Assembly (NCBI RefSeq): GCF_022539665.2
Contig: NC_081331.1
Span: 14,106,638-14,170,637 of the forward strand
From: Daphnia carinata
Lineage: Eukaryota; Arthropoda; Branchiopoda; Diplostraca; Daphniidae
Reading direction: 5' to 3'
Length of the DNA stretch: 64,000 nucleotides
A program made the translations under genes and the position numbers. The notes under the pieces are model-generated. The model did not search any database, was not told the DNA's origin, and worked only from the letters and a program-made list of their open reading frames with translations. Positions 22,263 through 33,056 of the stretch are shown here, one piece after another; the first letter of the stretch is position 1, and each line of letters opens with the position of its first letter.

Positions 22263-22961
22263 ATGCAACTAGTAAACAGCATTGCTTTTGATTTTATCGG
22301 TTTACAATTTCATTGTATTATTTTCTTTCTTTCATTTTCCTTTACGTAGTTGGTCATCGCTGCTTTCTTGGCCGTCGCTGCCGCTGCGCCTTCCAGCTAC
22401 AAGCCGGAATACAAAGCTCCCAGCTACTCGGAACCAAGCTACTCCACACCAGCTTACTCCGCACCAAGCTACAACAAGGATAACAAATACGCTGACATTA
22501 CCATCACCAGCCAATCTGATGTCCGCAACCTCGACGGCAGCAGCCAGTGGAGGTATGTCAGTTTCATTTTTCATATTCATTAATTTAAGAATTAATAATA
22601 ATTTTATTTTTTTTTAATGATTATTCTTTCAACCCACAGCTATGCTCAGTCAGACTACACCACCCGTGAGGAGTCTCAGGTCCAGAAGAAGATGCAAGGA
22701 GTCACCTACGATTCTTACGGCAAAGAATCGTACGGTGAAGTCCTAGGCAACACCAACAAGGGATCCTCTTACTGGGTTTCACCTGAAGGCCAGAAATTCA
22801 CTCTCACCTGGGCCGCTGATGAAGCCGGTTTCCAACCCAAAGGTGACCACTTGCCCGTCGCCCCCGTCCATGAATACGAGCTCCCAGTTGCTCCCGTCCA
22901 TGAATACGAGCTCCCTGTCGCCCCCGCTCTTCCTTATTCCCGCACCGGACTCGGTTATTAA
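22263..22961 (+). CDS. C4: cuticle protein with R&R chitin-binding domain
   Basis: Coding model join(22263..22271, 22350..22552, 22640..22961), 177 residues. A three-codon exon (MQL) precedes the signal-peptide exon (LVIAAFLAVAAAAP), which has fewer APSYS repeats than C1-C3. The last exon has the R&R motif (FTLTWAADEAGFQP, KGDHLP). The C-terminus differs from C1-C3: VAPVHEYELP is duplicated and the protein ends in PYSRTGLGY instead of KGYKIY. The shared part of the last exon is almost identical in DNA to the oppositely oriented C1-C3. A cuticle structural role is expected from the family. Confidence 0.92.
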
Positions 22962-23290
22962 CATGCAAACGTTTCTTTAGGGTAATGTTGAAAAATTTGT
23001 ACTGCACGAAGTATGCAAGTTTAATTTATTCACGCCAAATATACGCAAAAAAAAAAAAATAATAATTTCAGCCGTTCAGTAGCATCGCATAAGTTTTAAA
23101 GGGAAAACGTTGGAGCACCTTATCGTTAAAATTTTATTTTGCGTTAAAAATAGAAAGAAACTCGTCGTGGAATCGAACGCGCGATAATAGAATAGCAGTC
23201 ACATACTATAGCAGCATGCCACACCATTCATTTATATTTGAACAGTGGGTGCCGTTTCACAGTGGATGACTATCAAAGAAAATGTTGGTT

Positions 23291-23585
23291 TGAATGTGCG
23301 GTCCTGGCACAGTGGTTATCACCCACTCTTTGTATTCTGTCGGTCCCGGGTTCAAGTCCCGCCACATCCAATTTCCAAGCCCTCCATTCCCTCCCGCCCC
23401 GCCCCGCCCCTCCCACCCACCCTCCCGCCATCGTTCAAAATTCTTCACAACGGATTCGCCTTCTTCATCTCATTGGATTCGCAAGATTCTGCATCGTCAT
23501 CGCATCAAGAATGAAGAAGAAGAAAGAAGAGCCATGCCTACTATAATGGGGCTAAATGGCACCACACTAAAAAAATCACACTCAC
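23291..23585 (+). mobile_element. tRNA-derived SINE-like element
   Basis: An RNA polymerase III A box (TGGCACAGTGG, 23305-23315) and B box (GGTTCAAGTCC, 23349-23359) are spaced as in a tRNA. The tRNA-like head ends in CCACATCCA. A C-rich body (CCCGCCCCGCCCCGCCCC) and a purine-rich part follow, ending near CACCACACTAAAAAAAT. The T-arm has one mismatch and the acceptor and D arms pair poorly, so this is not a working tRNA. Clear target-site duplications were not found, so the ends are approximate. Confidence 0.65.
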
Positions 23586-23589
23586 ACAC

Positions 23590-24945
23590 ATCTACACGAC
23601 AATTTAACACGCTTACAGACGTTTCATATCGATCTGTAGTACCGTTCACTACACGTTGAAGATCGATTCACAAACTGAAGGTTGAGAAGAGGTAATCGTA
23701 GCTCGTAGGTTGTTCGTAAGCCTCCCCATGGCCACTAGGTTCATGGATGCAGGCAGCTAATAATCGGGATATGTGACCCTCTTCGATACCCGTAAGTTTT
23801 TGTTGTTTCCTTCGTCACCTGGCCTTCTTCTTCTCCGACTACCGACTGATGCTGCAAGCTATCACGAACGATCAAATGATCCCTAAAAGGCAATCTGAAA
23901 GTTGGCCAAAATACAACAAGGCTGCAGCAATATCACACGCTAATCACAAATTTCAATGAATCTGGTAAAAGCTAGGGAAATAGTGAAAAGACAGCACAGG
24001 AAGTGGGACAAACCTGTTAGTATATTAATGTGGAAATTGTGTGGAGTGAAAACTTGTATACTGGGTCATCTTGTGAGATCGGCTTGATAGAAATTTTTCT
24101 TGAAATATGAACGGACAAACATTTCGTTCGCTGTGATGCGTGAAAGCCTCTTACACTCAACGAATAGTGATGTCCTTTTGTCGGCTTTTTGTTTCTTCTG
24201 TTTTCTTTTTTTCCATTTCATATTGTGGTCCTATCAGAGTTCCGATGGCAAACGCGTTCAAAAGAAGACGAAATTCACATCGAGAGATGAAAGTGCGGCT
24301 TTTTGAATAATTCACGGCTCGTTAAACAGCGGCCTGCACGCCAGACTCTTGGTGATTTGATGTGTTTCTGCTACATCTTTGATTGTACAGACATCAGATA
24401 GAAGCTCTATCGCGTGCAGTTCAACGTTCCATTAACTTAATCTCGAGGTACGAAATAATAAGCGGCTTAAGAAATGAAAGATAATATCGTAACTAAATAT
24501 TTTGAATAAAACTGGCTAACAGGAAGATGGTGTCCTATTCGATGATAAACGTTCCGTGATCTAGTTATAGGAATTTTCACCCATTTCCATTGGGCGTTTC
24601 TCTGTAAAGAGAACATTGTTATACTGCCAACTACGTCCCATCGGCAGATATTAACTGTTAGTTTAAAAAGTAGAGTGGTAGCAAAGGCGAAACAGCTGAC
24701 GGTGCGCTTTCATCTTCTTCTTCGTCTCATAAGAAACGGCTGATATCATTTGGTTTGGGACAATAGTGAGACTATAAGGAGACGATTTTGTGGGCACGTA
24801 ACACATCGTTTTGTTTCGCAGCCCAAGACAAAACATCCCACCCAATGGGAAACTGGATTTCCTATTGAAACGAAGAGAAACCGACCATCATTTTTACGCT
24901 GTAGGACATTTGCTCAGCAAGTTTTCGTTTACGGAAAAAAAAAAC
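23590..24945. other. Intergenic DNA upstream of P2
   Basis: No gene is supported. The segment around 23985-24085 (CAGGAAGTGGGACAAACCTG, then AAATTGTGTGGAG and TGGGTCAT) resembles 28885-28975 upstream of P3 at a similar distance from the start site, so it may be a conserved control region of the family. Confidence 0.5.
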
Positions 24946-24984
24946 TATTTATACAAGTAAAGCAAGCTCGTTCTTTTCAGTTTC
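24946..24984 (+). promoter_or_regulatory. Core promoter of P2
   Basis: TATTTATA at 24946-24953 and TTTTCAGTTT with its A at 24979, 33 bp apart. The 5' leader to the ATG at 25074 is 95 bases without a need for splicing. Confidence 0.75.
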
Positions 24985-25073
24985 CTCTGTACACTCCATC
25001 GTGCTTCTTCTGTTCTCCGCCAACATCCGTATATTGACATCGTAGGCCACTGTGTGCCGAAGCGACTAGAAGG

Positions 25074-27362
25074 ATGTCGTCGTTAGTGGCGACTGTTTTG
25101 CTGGTTCTGCTCATATCATCCAGCATCAATTCGTCTGCAGTTTCCTCAACCCCAACGTACGGACAAGATGTCATTACTATTACACATCAAAAACAATTGC
25201 AACGACAATCCAGGGCACCCGATGTTGCCCCCATCGAAGATTCTTATTTAGAGGCTCTGAAACATTCACGGGGCAGTCACAACAAAGGCCCTACTCCAAC
25301 ATTCCATCATCACCCGCATGCAAATCCTCATGAAAGTCATTCACATGGAGTCATTCAAGACACAGGCCACCAATTGCACGCACACTTTCATCCTGAAACA
25401 CCAACGTACGAATACTCATCGACGAGCAGACCGTTATCAGCAATGGAGAAAAACTATTTGAAACCGAAAAAAACGCCAATGTTCGATGTAAAAGATGTAG
25501 ATCAATCGACAGAAGAGGAACAATCAGAAGAAGACGAACAGTCGGAAGAGTGGATCGAATCCGACGCTAGTACACAATTTGTCCACATAATCAGACGTCC
25601 ACATAACAATGCCGCATCTGTTCGTTCTGCGTACTCAACGTACTCAGCCAACTTGGTCAATGCAATGAACACGAAACGCAATGACATCAAGACCGTGGAG
25701 CTGATAGATAACAAGAGCGATGAGAAACAAACGAACCGGATTGCGACTAAACACAAACAGATTTTAATCAAATTACCTGAATCGATGGAACTTATTACAA
25801 ACAAGGCTGCTAGCGTCTTTAGAAATGGAATGAAGAACGTCGGATCTAGAGTTAACATGTTGAACAGTTTGGCAAACAGAGTCAACACATGGTTGCCGGC
25901 TGTAAATGCAGTGGGTCGCAGGAAGAAACGCTCCGTGTCCGATGAGGAGAATTACAACGAAAACGACATCAAAAAGCGACAATCAAGAAATGACGCTAAC
26001 AAAATGTCCACCACCAATAACCGGCCTTTACGATTTCAGTTCCAAAAGTTGTCACCCAATTCTAAAAAGACTTTTGCGCGTTCATCCGAAAAACGATTGG
26101 CTAGCTCCAAGTATCAAAACTCGAAAACTACCAAATTGAAGCACGTACTGCCCTGGTTCTATTCCGTGTTTTCCAGAAACCAAAAGACAACGACAAGTCG
26201 AGAAGCAGATGACGCTGAATCCCACGAAAACTTGCTGGATAAAAGTGACAGTAATCTTACCACATCCTTCAAATCATCTTCTGATAATACGCAAAACGTT
26301 AAAGATATCCTTTTAAGCAAACAAGGCTCTGCACATGTCGATCATTCAAAGTTCACTCATGGCCACGGTATCATCGTTCCATCCGTTCCTGCAACGAGTT
26401 CCGATACTGTTATTAAAGATACTGTCACTCCCGGTATCGTGTCACAATCGAACGATCTGTCGCCTTACACTCACGGTCACGGTATTGTTGTCCCCAATGA
26501 ACCATTAATAAATATTCCGTCTATAGGAGAGTCTTCGCTCGTATCAGACGTCGTTGAAAATCACAACATCCTGGCCGGTTTTATCAACGGAACGGGCCCC
26601 AATTCCTCGTTGTCTACATCAAATCTACTTGGCGATCATAATATTATCGAAACAGACGCGAGCATTTCACCTGTTGATTCTCTCATTGCAAGCCTCGACG
26701 GCCCTGTTTTAACAACAGGCGTCTTTGAAGATGAAATAGATTTGGCATTGGATGATTTAGAATCATTGATGACGGATATCGTCATCGCTCCGCTTCAAGT
26801 GGAACCTGTCGTGGCTGAGGAGGGTAGTTCAAACGAAACTATTGTGGAATCACCAGACTCATCCGATGCTGTCATCATCGAGGCCGCCGAAGGCAATCAG
26901 CCGGCTTCCATTCCTGTTGTTTCTAACTTGGCTCACCTTCTGGTTGCCTCTTCCGGCAGTAGTTCATCATCGTCCAGCTCATCTTCATCAAGCGGATCCA
27001 TTAGCAGCGGAGGCGTAACTGGTGGAGATACATCTGCCGTATCCATCAATCCATTCCCGTTGATCTACACCATCGGATTGGCTGCCATTGGCATCTTTGT
27101 TTTGACGTTGCCCATTTGGATTCCGTTTGTCGTTGCCAGGATGAGGAAAGGCCGGAATTCAATTAGTCGTCGCAGTCCGTTTGTTTTCCCGATAGGATCA
27201 ATTAATAATGACGCGGAATTTCATTCCTATTCCACCTTGTTACGCCAGTTAACGCCGTCTGATGATTCATTAGATAATCCAGGACCATTGAATGCTGAGG
27301 ATTTATACGGACCTACGCACACCAATTATTTTGACAGAAAAGCAGCACGTCGTCGACGATAA
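25074..27362 (+). CDS. P2: secreted/single-pass membrane precursor, P1-P4 family
   Basis: A single uninterrupted 762-residue frame from an ATG preceded by a TATA/initiator promoter. Signal peptide: SSLVATVLLVLLISSS region. It then has one EDSYLEAL motif near 55, a His-rich stretch (about 75-110), and a segment like that of P1 (ANRVNTWLPAVNAVG) ending in the furin-type site RRKKRS at about 282-287. FTHGHGI and YTHGHGI motifs follow near 427 and 465, then a poly-Ser stalk from about 628, a membrane segment at about 661-688 (GLAAIGIFVLTLPIWIPF), and a short tail with NPGPLNAEDLYGP and a KAARRRR end. It lacks the FNIVIQKE block and, unlike P1, P3 and P4, has no intron after the signal peptide. 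Function is unknown. Confidence 0.87.
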   Translation: MSSLVATVLLVLLISSSINSSAVSSTPTYGQDVITITHQKQLQRQSRAPDVAPIEDSYLEALKHSRGSHNKGPTPTFHHHPHANPHESHSHGVIQDTGHQLHAHFHPETPTYEYSSTSRPLSAMEKNYLKPKKTPMFDVKDVDQSTEEEQSEEDEQSEEWIESDASTQFVHIIRRPHNNAASVRSAYSTYSANLVNAMNTKRNDIKTVELIDNKSDEKQTNRIATKHKQILIKLPESMELITNKAASVFRNGMKNVGSRVNMLNSLANRVNTWLPAVNAVGRRKKRSVSDEENYNENDIKKRQSRNDANKMSTTNNRPLRFQFQKLSPNSKKTFARSSEKRLASSKYQNSKTTKLKHVLPWFYSVFSRNQKTTTSREADDAESHENLLDKSDSNLTTSFKSSSDNTQNVKDILLSKQGSAHVDHSKFTHGHGIIVPSVPATSSDTVIKDTVTPGIVSQSNDLSPYTHGHGIVVPNEPLINIPSIGESSLVSDVVENHNILAGFINGTGPNSSLSTSNLLGDHNIIETDASISPVDSLIASLDGPVLTTGVFEDEIDLALDDLESLMTDIVIAPLQVEPVVAEEGSSNETIVESPDSSDAVIIEAAEGNQPASIPVVSNLAHLLVASSGSSSSSSSSSSSSGSISSGGVTGGDTSAVSINPFPLIYTIGLAAIGIFVLTLPIWIPFVVARMRKGRNSISRRSPFVFPIGSINNDAEFHSYSTLLRQLTPSDDSLDNPGPLNAEDLYGPTHTNYFDRKAARRRR

Positions 27363-29888
27363 ACAATAATCCTAGCACAGAAAGATAAGAGATCGATTTA
27401 TTCTTTCTACTACCCACTACCATGTCCAACTGTAATCATTAGACTTCATTAACGGATGTATTTATGCTTACCCCTGATAACACTACGCGAACCATAACTA
27501 TAAGACTTTGACATGGCTGTTTATTTATTCCAACGGAAAAAGGCTATTCCTTTTTTATATAAACAATTTGTCTCCAGTGTACCTCTTCATTGATTTGTCC
27601 TTGAGTTGGAATGGTTGGAAAACGTTTTTCTTGTGAACGTAATTCCCGAGGTGCACTTTTCTCACCAGCAGGGAAGGCTAAAGGCTGCTGCAACGATGAT
27701 TGTTAAAGTTTCGTTTCAAATGGAGTTAAATCGATACTGGTGTCTGCGAACTGAGGGGAAACCCACGTTCATCAATCTACCATTTGACAGGTTGAATTCT
27801 ATATCGCTAAGGTGTGTCCCACCTGAAGAGCAACCGTAATCAGACCGGAGAGACGATGCAACAGTAAATTACTGTTACTTTCAGTGATTAAGGCTGAATA
27901 TAGAGAGTGAAACGGTGATTTGTTGTTGTTACAGATGTTGTGGACGGCAAACGGCCTCCATTTCGATGGAATGAGTCATGGAATTTTAGGTACAGTGACG
28001 TAACTAAACGTACAAAATCATTGATCGTTTAGCGTGCAACAGTTATCCAGCGAACGGAAATCACCAGATGTCCATTTGTGATTCGATTATGCAAACTACC
28101 TTATAAAATTGTGAAAAAAAATATAATTAAGCTGTTCGAATGTATAGTGATGGCTCCAGAAAGGCTTGTCGTCATGACTCTATCGCTTTATTTTGATAAA
28201 AGAGCCATCTCGCTCCTAGCAGGTGAATTTTCTTTTCCCATTGCCTATCACAATGTTCTATTTCAGCTCAAATAGTCGTGCAAAATAAGTGTGTCAACAC
28301 TGAGTCCTTTGGTTTATTCGTGCTACTCCCTAATACAGCTTACGAGGAAGTGTAAAAACGTTGTTTTCATTTTTATTGCTAAATTTTGCTTAATAATCAT
28401 GACACGAAAATCATCGCCAGTCCTGATATTCTTTATTGCTTTCAGAACACCACCGTGAAACCCACTGAAACAGTATCTGTTGCAGTTTAGGCAACGAAAT
28501 GGCCATATGGTGGAAATATGTTTGAAATATCCAGAGGACAACAAGGAACCAAGTCTACAATGTAAGAGAAATCGGGTTGTCGTTAACGACAAACAAAAGG
28601 TTACCGTGTACAACGATATTTTAATGTTGATATTATATCCATTCGCAAAATAGAAAACAATAATTCATTAATTAATAAACTAAACTACCGTAAGGAAATT
28701 GTCGCGTGAAAGTAAAGTTAACGCATTCGTATGACGTCAGAAAGAAGAAATTGCCAAGTTGATACAGAGATATACGTTTTGTTTATTTGTGATTCGAAAG
28801 TAGGGCCTACACCACCCTACACCTGCTGCGATATCTAACGTGAACCTAGTGTTTGTACTTTTAGGGAAATTGTTGAAGAATTAAAACAATAGGAAGTGGA
28901 ACGGGTTTGTTAGCATTAATTGGGCAATTGTGAGACTAAACACGTACAACATTGGGTCGTATTCTGATAGGGGCATTGAAAGCAGCTTATTCTTATAAAC
29001 TAGGCTATATGAGCGCTCATCATTAGAGTGGTTTATTTATAGGAAATGTTGTGTATAACAAAAATTAGTACGCACAGTTTCACTCCATTCTTTACGTAAG
29101 TGTAACCCTTTGCGTTTCTACTATCGCATGCACCAGTCTGCAGGTGGTGTGAATGAGGGAAAGGAACACTGGCGCCGATCATAACAATTGTTTATACCTG
29201 CATTCAACAACAGCCATCAGCGAATCTATTTTTCTCTCTGCTATTCTAAAATTAGCTAGCAAAAAAAAATGTAGGTAGGGGAATCATGGAAGTGACGATT
29301 AAATTGTGTCCCCTGTATGATCTAGATTTTTGCTTTTACATTTACAGCACATTTTCTTTTACCACTTACATCCTTTTTCTTCTTGGCTTTTGCTGCTATT
29401 TTGGTCTATTCAATTACTTTATTTTCGCACTCGTCGTCCCCATTTTGATCCTCTTGTTTTACAAGATTAACATCAGCTCTATACCACATAAAAATGACGC
29501 ATCTTTATGTCTTATACATGCAAAGAAACGCATGGCTTGTCTTTGGGATTGAGATACGTCTCGTTGAGCAAAAAATTGCCGCACCGTGCAGTGTACCATT
29601 GTCGTTCCGTTTATGACTTGTAATATTTATGATTATACCGTGGTCGTCTAGTATAAGTATTGGATTGGACCTAGGCCTACTATAGTGGAACGTTCCGCTG
29701 ACCCAGTATCCCACAACATCTTCAATTGTATGCGCGTGTGGGTAATCGGCACTTTTGGCCAGCAGTGCTGGACAATGTTTAGCGCGCTAGAGTGTGTAAT
29801 ACGCTGGCGAGGCGGTTCTCTCTTACATACCAACAGAATAAAGAGGAACGACTTTCGGCCGCTATCTTTTTTTTTGTTTAACCCACTG
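27363..29888. other. Intergenic DNA between P2 and P3
   Basis: No gene is supported. It contains short open frames without domains (27606-27839, 29286-29552), the P2-like upstream segment at 28885-28975, and the proximal promoter of P3 at its right end. Confidence 0.5.
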
Positions 29889-29927
29889 TATAAAAGTGAC
29901 GAGCCGCTGGCTAGCCATTTCAGTCTT
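29889..29927 (+). promoter_or_regulatory. Core promoter of P3
   Basis: TATAAAAG at 29889-29896 and TTTCAGTC with its A at 29922, 33 bp apart. A second TTTCAGTG follows eight bases later. Confidence 0.8.
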
Positions 29928-30351
29928 TCAGTGTCTTATCTCTGGCGCTAATCGTTCGTTACGGCTCTTCTTTTGCTTCATCATCGCACTGACTCTCGGC
30001 CGCCTTTTGCTTGAAAACAGAGTGGCTAGACCAGAGTGCAAATCTACATTGTTCTTTCGTCGGCTTGACTTTAAAGAAAAACAACAACAAAGAAGTGTTT
30101 AGAAGGCGGAAAGAAAAGTGATCTTGGTTATTGTTCTGTTGCAGTTCTACTTTTCATTTGAGCGTCAAACTTGCTCAACACTTCCCGCTAGTATATATAC
30201 ACGAAAAGGACGTTGGCAACTCGCAGCAATCTGTAATTACACAAGATAATAAGAGAATCATCAGAGATATTGAAAAGATCCCTTCTACTGGACTGCACAT
30301 TTTCAAGGACTAAGAGGAGAACCGGAACTGAACCGCATCCAGCTGTGTTGG
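29922..30351 (+). other. Untranslated first exon of P3 (predicted)
   Basis: Runs from the initiator to a strong donor, TGTGTTGG followed by GTAAGT at 30352. P4 has the same exon end (ATTGTGTTGG then GTAAGT at 42941), which supports both models. The next exon probably starts after TTTTGCAG at 30743, where it contains the short upstream frame 30761-30784 before the main ATG. Confidence 0.6.
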
Positions 30352-30760
30352 GTAAGTTTTTCTTTTCAGAATCAAACAGTTACGTCCTAATTAAGGGATC
30401 AAGCGAAACAAATTATTCAGTAAAGTAAAAAGAAATTCCTAACTTGGAACCGAAAGGACAGTTACTGACTTTGCCAGACTTCCTTTTGCTTGGTGTTACA
30501 AGGTACATCGGTGTACAGTATTGTGAACAAGCACCGTACAGTGCAATTGACAACAAAATCACGTGATTGCAGCTGTCCATTGTTTCGCAGACTCAGCTGG
30601 GCAAACCAAGAACTGAAGAAAACGAAAGAAACAAGTCCACTGTCTGATTCCAGTTTGCATTTTCAGGTAGTGTCACAATAGCCCAACTTGTTGCAGATTG
30701 TTTTTGTGTGATTGTGAATGACCTCTCATCCGTTGTTTTGCAGGAAAAAAACGGGATACG

Positions 30761-30784
30761 ATGTACTCCATGTCAAAATTGTAG
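30761..30784 (+). promoter_or_regulatory. Short upstream ORF in the P3 leader
   Basis: ATG TAC TCC ATG TCA AAA TTG TAG lies 88 bases before the main P3 start, within the predicted leader. Such a frame could reduce translation of P3; that effect is inferred. Confidence 0.4.
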
Positions 30785-30871
30785 CCCTAAAAAAACGAAA
30801 CACTTCAAATCAATAGAAAGTCTAATAACGCAAAGGATCGTCAACGTTCCTCCGGCAGGAGGTTATACAAA

Positions 30872-32172
30872 ATGGTGTCGTTAATAGCGATGATCGTCGT
30901 TGTCCTGTTGCTGTCCGGGCCACAGATGGCCTCCGCGGCACCAATTCGAGAACACAGAAGTATACAAACGTTTACACATTTTAATGTCTATAGAAAAAAA
31001 AAAGTGTTAACACACGAGTCGTTTAGAATGTTGATCTCTTTAGTTCTTCTTAACATTTGTACGGTTCGTTTTTTGCAGCAGCTGGTGGACAAAACGAAGA
31101 CAGTTTGAAATTAGAAGTTGACAGCAATTTAGCCGAGGATTGGACGGAACGGAAATATCCACCACCCATCGGCGATGTCGACACGACACATAAATACACT
31201 CACGGTCACGGTATCGTGACTCATTCCCAACAAGAGCCTTTGCTAATATCGGACGCTATCGTTCAGCACAGCGTCCTAACAGACCAAGAGGAACTGGATT
31301 CAACGATCAATGATTTGCTGTCCCAACTGCAAACGGATTTGACTACCGGTTTAGTATCAACTGCTGGATTATTTCCCGATATCAATTTCATCAACACAGA
31401 CACGGACGTTGTCATCGTCGACGCCCCGCCACCCATTGAGGCTGTTGAAGCTGAAGAAGAGATCGTAGAAGCCGTTGAAGCCAATCAACCGAACTCGGTG
31501 CCTGCCGTCTCTAATTTAGCCAACTTGTTCTTTCCTCAATCCGACAACAGCCTGTCGTCTGCTGGTTCTTCATCAACATCGTCCTCCAGCGACAGCGTCA
31601 GCAGTGGAGGAATACTTGGCGGTTCAGTCTCTTCCACGTCGATCGCCAACCCTTTCGCTATACTCTTCAGTTACGGACTGGCGGCCGTCAGCGTCTTTGC
31701 CTTGACTTTGCCACTTTGGGTTCCGTTTGTGGTCGGCAAGAGACGCCACGCACCTGGGCCGTTAAGGAAGAAACTTTATCCGCTCAACAAGAAGAAAGCA
31801 CCGCTCATCCCTGCTAATCAAACAATTAAACAACCGGAAATCAATTACCAACATTACCAACATCAGGAAATTGAAAAATTACCATACAGCGATTACGAGG
31901 AGAGTTTTGTGGTGACCCAGCCGCCAAGCGCAGGTATACAGGAGGTGTACCACCCTGCTGATGGCAGTCCAGATATTCCGGCCGATATCGGTTTGCATCT
32001 CGGTCCCTATTCGGCTTTTTTTAGCAATTCATTGTGGCCGAAATCGGACGAGCAACTGAAAGATCCAGGACCGCTCAAATCGGAAAACGTCTACGGTCCT
32101 ATAAGCAATTTTTTCTTGAAAGCTGCACGTAGGAATTCCATAAGAAGGAGATTGCAAAAGAAAAAGCAATAA
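30872..32172 (+). CDS. P3: short secreted/single-pass membrane member of the P1-P4 family
   Basis: Coding model join(30872..30959, 31079..32172), 393 residues. The signal-peptide exon (SLIAMIVVVLLLSGPQMASAAP) ends in phase 1, as in P1 and P4. The protein is the minimal family form: one KYTHGHGI motif, the LDSTINDLLSQLQTDLTTGL block, an acidic stretch, NQPNSVPAVSNLANLFF, a Ser-rich stalk, a membrane segment at about 222-250 (GLAAVSVFALTLPLWVPFVVG), and a tail containing DPGPLKSENVYGP with a very basic end. It lacks the FNIVIQKE block, the His-rich region and the furin-type site. The acceptor is a tandem GCAGCAG, so isoforms with or without one Ala are possible. Function is unknown. Confidence 0.87.
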
Positions 32173-32768
32173 AACGTGTGGCGGCAGTGATATATTTCAT
32201 ATTGCATGTATTATAAAATCTTCCGTCTTTTATTTTGTGTTATTAAACATGGTTTGTATTACCTCACTGCGTAAGGTTCGTTGGCTGTCATCAGCCAACG
32301 GATGACGTGCAAGACTTTAACCTTCTTAAATAACCTGCAAGGTCGTCCTCTGCACGTTTGATTTTTTGTTTCTCGTGGGCTTTGTACGATTTCTCTTGAC
32401 TAGAAACCGTGCTAAGGTTAACGCTTTGAATATTTAATTTTTTCTAACATTTGCTTCAAATAAATCTAAAATCAAAGCCTATAAGTAGTTTGTGTACTCG
32501 TTCACCAACAGCTAGCTTTTCCTTATTGTCAAGATACAGTATAATTAGTCTGGGCATGGTCACGTGAAGTAGATTCGTGTATCCCGTGATAGACTACGGG
32601 TATAGTGCGTCCGATTTCTGGAAAAAACGACTTACAGGTAAGTGCGCAGTGTAACGAATCCCACACGAAGACCCAGCACCGCTTTACCGAAGCGAATTCT
32701 TCAATGATCGCTAGGTGGCATTCGTTCTTTTCAAGTTGAACGGAGTGGAAATACACCGAAAATGTGCG
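32173..32768. other. Intergenic DNA after P3
   Basis: P3 3' flank with no gene or clear repeat. A short inverted repeat, CGTTGGCTGTCATCAGCCAACG near 32279-32300, forms a stable hairpin about 105 bases after the stop and could lie in the P3 3' UTR. Confidence 0.5.
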
Positions 32769-33012
32769 ATCGCGTTATCGCTGGAGCGTACTGGCGCGCT
32801 ATCCTACAAGAATTTTTTGTGCATTTAAAAAACGATAGATTTAATGAAAAAAATAAAAATTTTACAAGAATCAGCATTCAATTTTGAGTATATTCTGTGA
32901 TTTTCAAGAAATTCCAGCGAGTGTCAGTTTTTGCAGATTTTGAAGGGAAAATTCCCACGGTCCTAGCGCTGGTTTGTTCTAGCGCGCCAGTACGCTACAG
33001 CGTTAGCGCGAT
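32769..33012. mobile_element. MITE-like element with 32-bp terminal inverted repeats
   Basis: The left end (32769-32800, starting ATCGCGTTATCGCTGG) is the near-perfect reverse complement of the right end (32981-33012, ending AGCGTTAGCGCGAT), with about three mismatches. The 180-bp interior is AT-rich and non-coding. This is the layout of a small non-autonomous DNA transposon. A partial copy of one end occurs at 42122-42151. No unambiguous target-site duplication is seen. Confidence 0.7.
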
Positions 33013-33056
33013 GGGGGTGATTCCTTCGATTAATTTGAAAACTCTAAGGCAAATTG

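Noticed and set aside
23160-23225. Reverse-strand tRNA-like sequence with GCGTTCGATTCC
   Set aside because: The B-box-like part is good, but the A box and stems do not pair; it may be a degenerate tRNA or SINE piece, not a gene I can support.
29286-29552. 88-codon hydrophobic frame with ATG
   Set aside because: T-rich DNA gives hydrophobic codons by chance; there is no promoter, splice support or relative in the window.
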